Source: Botryotinia globosa (taxonomy: Eukaryota; Ascomycota; Leotiomycetes; Helotiales; Sclerotiniaceae). From it: a stretch of DNA of 64,000 nt. Positions 57,613-64,000 of this stretch are shown in pieces. A program made the position numbers and the translations under genes. Numbering within the stretch: position 1 is the first letter of the stretch; each line of letters starts with the position of its first letter. Location of the stretch: assembly GCA_014898425.1 (NCBI GenBank), contig RCSZ01000004.1:186001-250000 (forward strand), given 5' to 3'. Under the pieces are notes generated by a model. That model made no database searches. It had not been told where the DNA came from and was given only the letters and a program-made list of their open reading frames with translations.

Positions 57613-58450
57613 ATTGTATTATTTGGTGCCCGCCAGTGACCTTTCTTTCCACTGAGATATTAGGCCCAAACCCAACGAATGGTAAGATCCATGTGTTAAT
57701 TAATCAATTAAATCGGATGGTCTTAATCCGGACATCAGTTCCTACCTCCATAGCGATTCACTTGGAAGTTGGACCACATTCCCGCCCGGATCTCTTTCTT
57801 TCTTTCTCTCTCACACTCCCTAACCTTACCAAACGTTTCATTTACTGACCTGTCATGTTGGAGTCACGTTGGAAATATTTCACTTGAATTCTTGGGTAAC
57901 GAATAGGAATCAGACATGGGGAAAATAGAACCGTGTCACTCTATCTAGTTTCCCCTGCATCCCGATTCTGGGCTGAGTCTTTTTTTACCTTAATCTTCCT
58001 TCATACATACATACATACATATATATATATATACTAGCGTATATTCATATGGTTTCCCGCGTTGAGGTGGGTACCACTGCATATTGTCAGAGACTACAGG
58101 TCATAGTCATATAATATAAGATTCCATACTTTTCTGTATCGTGTGTGCTTCTTCTCCTCACTCTCTTTTGAAGTTTCTCCTCAACACACTTTCGTACTTT
58201 TGTACACCACATTCATTTATTCATCCTCTGCGTGCTATTCATTCCTTCATTTGCTACTCTGTTGATACAGAATCTTCTATTCCGTCAAACACCAATTGAG
58301 GCCAGTCACTCTTGTGTTTTTCCTTCACTTTTCAACCATTCTTCGGCTTTCAAAACAGTCACTTTACAAATACCAGCACCATTAGACTTGAATACATTTC
58401 AAAGTACATATTCTACAATCAAACTCCTCATTCACACTCACTCCGCCATT
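57613..58450. promoter_or_regulatory. Upstream region of the secreted DUF1996/WSC gene
   Basis: Includes a TACA/TA run (about 58004-58034) and a C/T-rich leader with many CTTC/CACTC runs directly before the ATG at 58451. The open frame upstream of 58451 (from 58232) reads through this leader and is not taken as coding, because the signal peptide begins at 58451. Confidence 0.45.
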
Positions 58451-60431
58451 ATGCTTTTCTCCAGATTGGCCCTCGTGAGCACCTTCGCCGCTTCGGCCAC
58501 TGCATACTCTGCAACTGCAAGAACTTTCGCTGTCAATCATTTCTATGGAACAGGACCTCTTCTTACCGCCCGTATAGACCCAATTGTCAATCCAGGAACC
58601 GTTGGAACCCACGTTCATGCGATCCAAGGAGGAAGTGCTTTTGGTATGACGATGGGGGACACCACTGCTTTACATGATTCCAAGTGCACTTCCTCCCTTG
58701 TCAAGAATGATAAGAGCAATTATTGGACCCCTTCCTTGTATTTTGTCGATCCAAAAGATCCCACCAATATTACAGCCGTACCTATGTTCTATATGAACGT
58801 TTACTACTTGTAAGTGACGGATTCTATACATTTCAATAAGAGACATACTAATGTCTCACAAGCTTCGAGCCCACAACCGACAAGATCACCGCTTTCCAAC
58901 CAGGTCATCGAATGCTAGTAGGAGATGCAGCTCTTCGTACTCCTCCAGCAGGAGGTGGAGGATCCATCGTCGATTATTCCCTCGGGACACCTCAACCAAT
59001 CCAAGTTACCTGCCCACGTACCAACTACGATACTCCATCTTACCCCGCCAACTCAGACGGATTACACGGAGTAGGAATTCAGGACCCGCAAAACAAGGCA
59101 GCAGGTGTTGGATTTCCAGATCAAGATTGTGATGGATTTGCTTCGCCAATGCGTCTCGATGCCCACTTCCCTTCATGCTATAATCCTGCTGCGGGGTTGA
59201 CTGATTACAAAACAAACATGGATTGGCCCACAAAGGGAAATTGTCCTGAGGGTTGGATTCATACTCCTCATATTTTCTATGAGGTTTATTACAACACTCC
59301 CCTCTTTGCAAGTCAATGGACCCCAGGTCAAGGAAAACAACCTTTTGTTCTTGCTAATGGAGATCCAACTGGTTATGGATTCCATGCTGACTTTGTGAGT
59401 TGATATTACTCAAGCAAGATTTTATCAATATACTAACAAATTCATAGATCTCAGGCTGGGATGTAGAAACTCTTCAGCAAATCATCGATAACTGCGACGC
59501 AGGTGATAGCGGTATGGATAAATGCCCAGGTCTCATTGGTGGTCTCAACGATCCAACCACATCTTGCACTATCAAATCACCAATCGATGAAATTGTTAAC
59601 GGTACCATGTCTGTGTTACCCGGTAGTAACCCTATCGGACAATGGGGCGCTGGTGTAGCCAGCGTCGCTTCTTCTGTCGTCGCATCTGCTACTTCTGGTA
59701 TTGCTTCTCAAGCTTCTTCAGTAGCTGTCGGTGCTTCTTCGGTTGCTGCTTCGGTATCAAATGTTGCATCATCTGCACTAGGAGTTGCTACGTCAGCAGC
59801 AAGCATCTCCATCCCAAGCATCTCTCTACCCCTCTTTCAAGCACCAACCTCAACCGCATCCCAACATTCTCAGACCCATACCCGCAGCGGCGCTTCCACA
59901 AAAGTCGCCGCAGCATCATCAGCTGCCAGCGAGGTCGTATCTTCCAGCGTCATCACATCCGGAGGCCATGTCTTCACATCCATCGTCACCGTCCACGCTT
60001 CCACACTCATCTACAAAACCGTCTCGGTCACTGCAGGTCAAGTTCTTCCCACCGGCTCTAGCGTCTCTTCTAGTAGTCCGGCTGCTATCTCCGGATACTC
60101 ATATGCCGGTTGTTACGCAGATCAAGAATCCAGCCGTGCGCTTTCTGGCGTCGCATTTGCCAATGTGGGTAAAGATGCTGTTTCTAACGCAGCGTGTGTG
60201 GCATACTGTGAAGCAAAGGGATATAGTGTTGCGGGAACAGAATACGGAGGACAATGTTTCTGTGGACAAGGTTTACCAAGCCAGACCGTGGATGCGAGTA
60301 AGTGTGCTATGGCGTGTGAGGGAGATGCAAGTGAGATTTGTGGGGGTTCGTTGGCGTTGAGTGTTTACTCCAAGAATGGTGCGAGTAAGAGAAAGTCGAG
60401 ACACTTGCATAGACATGTGCAGAGGAATTAG
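58451..60431 (+). CDS. Secreted DUF1996 protein with C-terminal WSC domain
   Basis: Exons 58451-58809, 58863-59394 and 59448-60431 give 624 residues; both introns (53 nt each) are GT/AG. A signal peptide (MLFSRLALVSTFAASATAYS) is followed by the DUF1996 domain (about residues 30-290) with the family strings GTHVHAIQGGSAF, WTPSLYF, YYFFEP, QDCDGFASPMRLDAHFPSC and GYGFHADFISGWD. A Ser/Ala/Thr-rich linker of about 170 residues (probably O-mannosylated) leads to one WSC domain (about 513-605; YAGCYAD, CVAYCEAKGYSVAGTEYGGQ, CFCG, CEGDASEICGG), which binds glycans. The tail is basic, without a GPI signal. It is probably a cell-wall or extracellular carbohydrate-associated protein; DUF1996 catalysis is unknown. 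Confidence 0.93.
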
Positions 60432-61216
60432 ACTGGTTTCTAGCGAGTGGTGTCTCTATCTTTCGGGGATATGCAGTGAGCTGGTGACTCTGCATCGCAT
60501 GGATGCCAGCGGTGGATGGTGTGGAGGAACATACACAAACATGACTTTCGTTCTCGCAAGGCGAGCCCTTTTATTCTTTCTTCTTCCTTCTTTCATGAAC
60601 AAATTTTAGAGATCTTGGCGCAATTTGATAGGGTAGACAAACCTTTTTGACAAAGTATCTCGAACAATCACGTCTTCTCACCTCATGCTTTTTTGTGCAT
60701 TGTAGCCTAGATTGAGATATGTATGGTAGTCATGAAGTTTATGAATTGATGATCTTTTGATTGTGTTATATTACATGGAGCAATATGCTCTGGGTTTAGT
60801 TTGTGATTTCTTGTCTTGTGTGTATTCTGTGTTTTGGTGCTGCGGAGTATTGAAATGGAATGGGAGGATGAGGTTGGTGGGATGAGTATAAGATGGGATC
60901 TCTGCAGTCGGATAGTCATATGGTTATTGGCGATATTTGAGAATAGCAGAGTGGCTGTATGATATGAATCAATCAGAATATCGATGTGCGATGAATGGGA
61001 TATATATTAATATGAGTTTAATTATATCAAGTAGGTGGAAATGAATAAAACAAATAAAACAAACCACATAATAACAGTATAATACAATTCAACATCTAAT
61101 CATACATAAATATCTCGATTATATTAATAAGAAATATTAATAAGAAATATTATTATCATAATATATTGAAGAGGAGTGAGAGACTAGATGGGATGAAGTT
61201 AATATGAAATGATTTA
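60432..61216. other. 3' flank of the WSC gene, AT-rich
   Basis: Probable 3' UTR and intergenic DNA; small repeats such as TTAATAAGAAATA near 61123-61150. No gene. Confidence 0.55.
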
Positions 61217-61496
61217 ATGATTAGATATAGATATAGATATAGATCTAGATATTTTATTATTTATATTGTATATTTATTTGTTATAATTGATATTTATAGT
61301 TATATGTATATTTTAGATTTAGATTATATGAGAGTGATATTATATTTATATTGTATAGTTATATTTAGTATATTTAGAATTTATAGTTATATTTATATTA
61401 TATAGTGTATAGTTATAGTTATATTTATATTTATATTTAGATTGTATATTTATATTTATATTTATATTGATTAGATTTTATATTTATATTTATATT
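61217..61496. repeat. Degenerate TATTTA / AGATAT low-complexity tract
   Basis: Starts with (AGATAT)n-like sequence and continues as TATATTTA-type degenerate hexamers that lead into the pyrimidine array. Confidence 0.85.
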
Positions 61497-61705
61497 TCTC
61501 TTTCTCTTTCTCTTTCTCTTTCTCTTTCTCTTTCTCTTTCTCTTTCTCTTTTCTTTCTCTTTCTCTTTCTCTTTCTCTTTCTCTTTCTCTTTCTCTTTCT
61601 CTTTCTCTTTCCTTTCTCTTTCTTTCTCTTTCTCTTTTCTCTTTCTCTTTCTCTTTCTCTTTCTCTTTCTTTTCTCTTCTCTTTCTCTTTCTCTTTCTCT
61701 TTCTT
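61497..61705. repeat. (TTTCTC)n polypyrimidine hexanucleotide array
   Basis: About 210 bp, all pyrimidine on the plus strand, mostly TTTCTC with occasional one-base slips. A mirror-symmetric homopurine-homopyrimidine tract like this can adopt triplex (H-DNA). Confidence 0.97.
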
Positions 61706-61778
61706 ATATTATATTTATATTTATATTTATATTTATATTTATATTTATATTTATATTTATATTTATATTTATATTATA
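61706..61778. repeat. (TTTATA)n hexanucleotide array
   Basis: About 12 units directly abutting the TTTCTC array, with abrupt change of motif. Confidence 0.95.
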
Positions 61779-61910
61779 TCCCCACTCGAACTAAACTCTA
61801 CTTTTCCACTCTTCCACTCTTCCACTCTTCCACCTACCTGTCTACCGACTACTACTATTATAGTACCCCTCCTATCAAAAAAACATTATAAATCCACCTT
61901 CACTTTACCT

Positions 61911-62004
61911 TCAATTTCACTCCAATTTCATTCCAACTTCACTTCAACTTCACTCCAATTTCACTCCAACTTCACTCCAATTTCACTCCAACTTCACTTC
62001 AACT
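61911..62004. repeat. 12-bp minisatellite (TTCACTCCAACT type)
   Basis: About eight units alternating TTCACTCCAATT and TTCACTTCAACT forms. The repeat gives alternating SLQFHSN/FTSTS peptides in one frame that have no meaning. Confidence 0.9.
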
Positions 62005-62171
62005 TCTATCTCCTATCTCCTATCTCTCACCTCCTATCTCTTTCCTTCATATTCGTAATCTCCATATCCCATTAATCCTCATTCATCCCCAATAATCAAA
62101 TTTCCAGAAAAAACCCTCGAAAATCAATCATTATATGCTCCTTTGTTTCTATGAAATACAAATACCATTCA

Positions 62172-62265
62172 ATCCAATCCAATCCAATTCAATTCAATCC
62201 AATCCAATCCAATCCAATCCAATTCGATTCGATTCGATTCGATTCGGTTCGATTCGATTCGATTC
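62172..62265. repeat. Pentanucleotide array grading from CAATC to GATTC
   Basis: About 19 five-base units: AATCC units, then AATTC, then GATTC, with one GGTTC. The motif changes in steps along the array. Confidence 0.95.
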
Positions 62266-62516
62266 AATAGTCAATATCTGATTGAGGTTATTGTGGAAGA
62301 TTTCCAAGAAGATGGATATGGATAGCTACCTGTGTAAATTTACACGGATGATGATTACGAGGGAGGATATCAAGTTATGACAACTGTATTTTATGCGCAG
62401 CACTTGAATTAATTAGATGAGAAGCGCAGAAAGATTGCAGTAGCTACTACATAGGTCAGAAACCTGCTAGCTGTGTATGAATGGTGATTGAGAAATGAAC
62501 AATCTCGCTCGCTACA

Positions 62517-63096
62517 CTAAGAAAACTTATTCTCAACACCCAAGGAAATTCTCTTGCCACTCCTTTCACCACATACTTTCAACATCGTATCCCCTCCCCT
62601 ATCTTCAACAAGACTCTCGCACTGCGGCACCTGCTCCTCTAAATTTATCCCCAGCACCACCGCCGCCATAAATATCTCCATCGCGGCCTCCGCGTCATCA
62701 CTTCGTATCCTTCATACTACCCCCCTTTCGCAAATACACATACACACTCTTTGTAGATATCTCGTCACGTCTGTATAAACGGATACCTATCGTTGTCATT
62801 GATTTCATAACCCTGACACGGAAATCCTTCTCGCCTAACGCCACTCAAGACCATGAATGCATTCATAATAAAACCATACTAACCAAAACAGACCCGAGAA
62901 GACAGAATTTCGGAACGCTGAAGCGACAAACTCAACACGTCTGATCTCATTCACAGCCTTGGATACATGATGGATATTCTTCCTACCCTGTTGCAAAATC
63001 CGATGCTGTCTCCATTACCATACCCATACAACTTTCGCCTTCTCCAAAGATTTACCAATATCTAGAGTGACATCGTGAACAGCAGTGGACAAACAT
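62517..63096 (-). CDS. Possible four-exon small gene, 132 aa
   Basis: Minus-strand segments 63056-63096, 62884-62982, 62769-62834 and 62517-62709 can be joined in one frame with three GT/AG introns (73, 49 and 59 nt). The predicted product starts MFVHCCSRCHSRYW, has central helices VSKAVNEIRRVEFVASAF and SVFSGLFWREGF, then DNDRYPFIQ, and a C-terminal segment DDAEAAMEIFMAAVVLGINL ending at TAG 62517. The last exon in particular looks coding. However, acceptors were picked to keep the frame, so overfitting is possible and the start is uncertain. No family recognised; the Cys/His start might bind metal. Confidence 0.3.
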
Positions 63097-64000
63097 ACTG
63101 TATATCTCTGGCGCACTGTGTATTTGATTATGACGAGTATCAGAACACACCCCAGACTTAGGATGGGGGAAACTTATCGCACAACTTTGGGCATGACTGA
63201 AATGTTACAGATGAGGTCATTGACAACAATGGGTTGAGAGATATAGCGAGTGCACAAGGACCCTTGCCGTGTGTTGAGTTTACAAGTAATTAATAAGGTC
63301 AGAACGTATTTGTTCAAAGAGGATGTATGACAAGGTTACGATTGACTGTTGTTAGTAGATGAATTCTGGTTTAATTTTGATTTGCTTGTGAAATTTGATT
63401 GGGAATTCGGGATGAGGGTATGTACTGATACTGATATAAACAGCGACAGAAATGGTATAAAGTAGTAGGATAGATATGAAGGTGAAATGGTGTTGGCCGA
63501 AGATTTACCCTTCGAGACAGAAATTGTTCGAGTATAATGTCAATCAGGGACTCATAGATAAGCTCGAGGATTATTGTGAAAGCAAAAAGGGTAAAGGGAT
63601 ATCATAAGAAAGGTCTTTCCGATACAATGTCCGCTTTGCTGGTCACACTAATGTCCAATCGAACTTTAGGGCCGTAATCTCAGAAGTTTATAGATGCGGA
63701 CGGGAATGTAGGCTGAGAATCATGAATGTCGGTTGAAGTCGAATAAATGCACGATGTTTATTAACCTGATAAGCTCGCCCTATACTTGAATGCCACGCAA
63801 TTGACATGCCATATCTCTAACAATACGGAGTCAACTTGATAAGCCATGGCCAATGTCAATATCAATTGACGAGATATACTTTATATCAGATTTGTAACTT
63901 GTTGAGAAAGATAAAAAATGTCGGTCAATATCAGAATTGAAGTCTTTCATTCGACATATGAAGATGCAATACCCACACGAGTACATGGGTTGTGTATGAA
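63097..64000. other. Right-end intergenic sequence
   Basis: No supported gene or repeat in the last 900 bp. An upstream exon of the preceding minus-strand model could lie here (there is an acceptor-like ATTTCAG at about 63207-63213). Confidence 0.45.

Noticed and set aside
61467..62075. 202-codon frame rich in FLFLSLSL
   Set aside because: Translation of the TTTCTC and TTTATA arrays; not a membrane protein.

Overview
The window is nuclear DNA from a filamentous ascomycete. Coding regions are interrupted by short (about 46-75 nt, a few longer) GT..AG introns, often with CTAAC/CTGAC-like branch sites. Intergenic DNA is AT-rich with many microsatellites, and the gene content is typically fungal (Urb2, METTL-type tRNA m3C methyltransferase, MUP-type permease, DUF1996+WSC protein, class I nitronate monooxygenase). 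The protein style suggests Leotiomycetes, probably Sclerotiniaceae (Botrytis/Sclerotinia-like). That placement is inference from memory, not a search.

Layout. 1-2800: 3' part of a repeat-rich coiled-coil protein with a ubiquitin-like domain. 2801-8129: gene-poor, with an ATGT microsatellite. 8130-17111: divergent pair of ribosomal protein eL27 (-) and a roughly 2,540-residue coiled-coil protein (+) carrying about 28 copies of a short helical repeat. 17681-19580: mitochondrial seryl-tRNA synthetase (-) and an intron-containing tRNA-Arg(UCU) (-). 19581-24756: AT-rich, transposon-scarred segment with a MITE and a dead cytochrome P450. 25116-34887: Prp2-type spliceosomal helicase (-) and the Urb2 ribosome-biogenesis protein (-, seven exons), with a few weak small genes between them. 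35147-36454: tRNA m3C methyltransferase (+), divergent from Urb2. 37770-45716: a gene broken by three TGA codons, an unrecognised four-exon gene, an SDR broken by one in-frame TAA, and a methionine-type permease. 46186-54964: conserved hypothetical protein, nitronate monooxygenase (-), a 17-bp minisatellite, a small hypothetical gene and a CobW/COG0523 metallochaperone (-). 54965-64000: long tetra-, penta- and hexanucleotide arrays around a secreted DUF1996/WSC protein, ending in a weak multi-exon gene model.

Working relationships. Most intact genes are housekeeping functions in RNA and protein synthesis: eL27, SerRS, tRNA-Arg, Prp2, Urb2 and the m3C methyltransferase. There is no secondary-metabolite cluster; the only P450 is dead. 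Three separate genes (P450, 37770 locus, SDR) carry in-frame stops that can each be explained by one C-to-T change, which suggests recent decay by deamination or repeat-induced point mutation. The most unusual intact item is the giant repeat protein at 9438-17111. Exon coordinates were worked out by eye from splice signals and reading-frame continuity; no search or RNA evidence was available.
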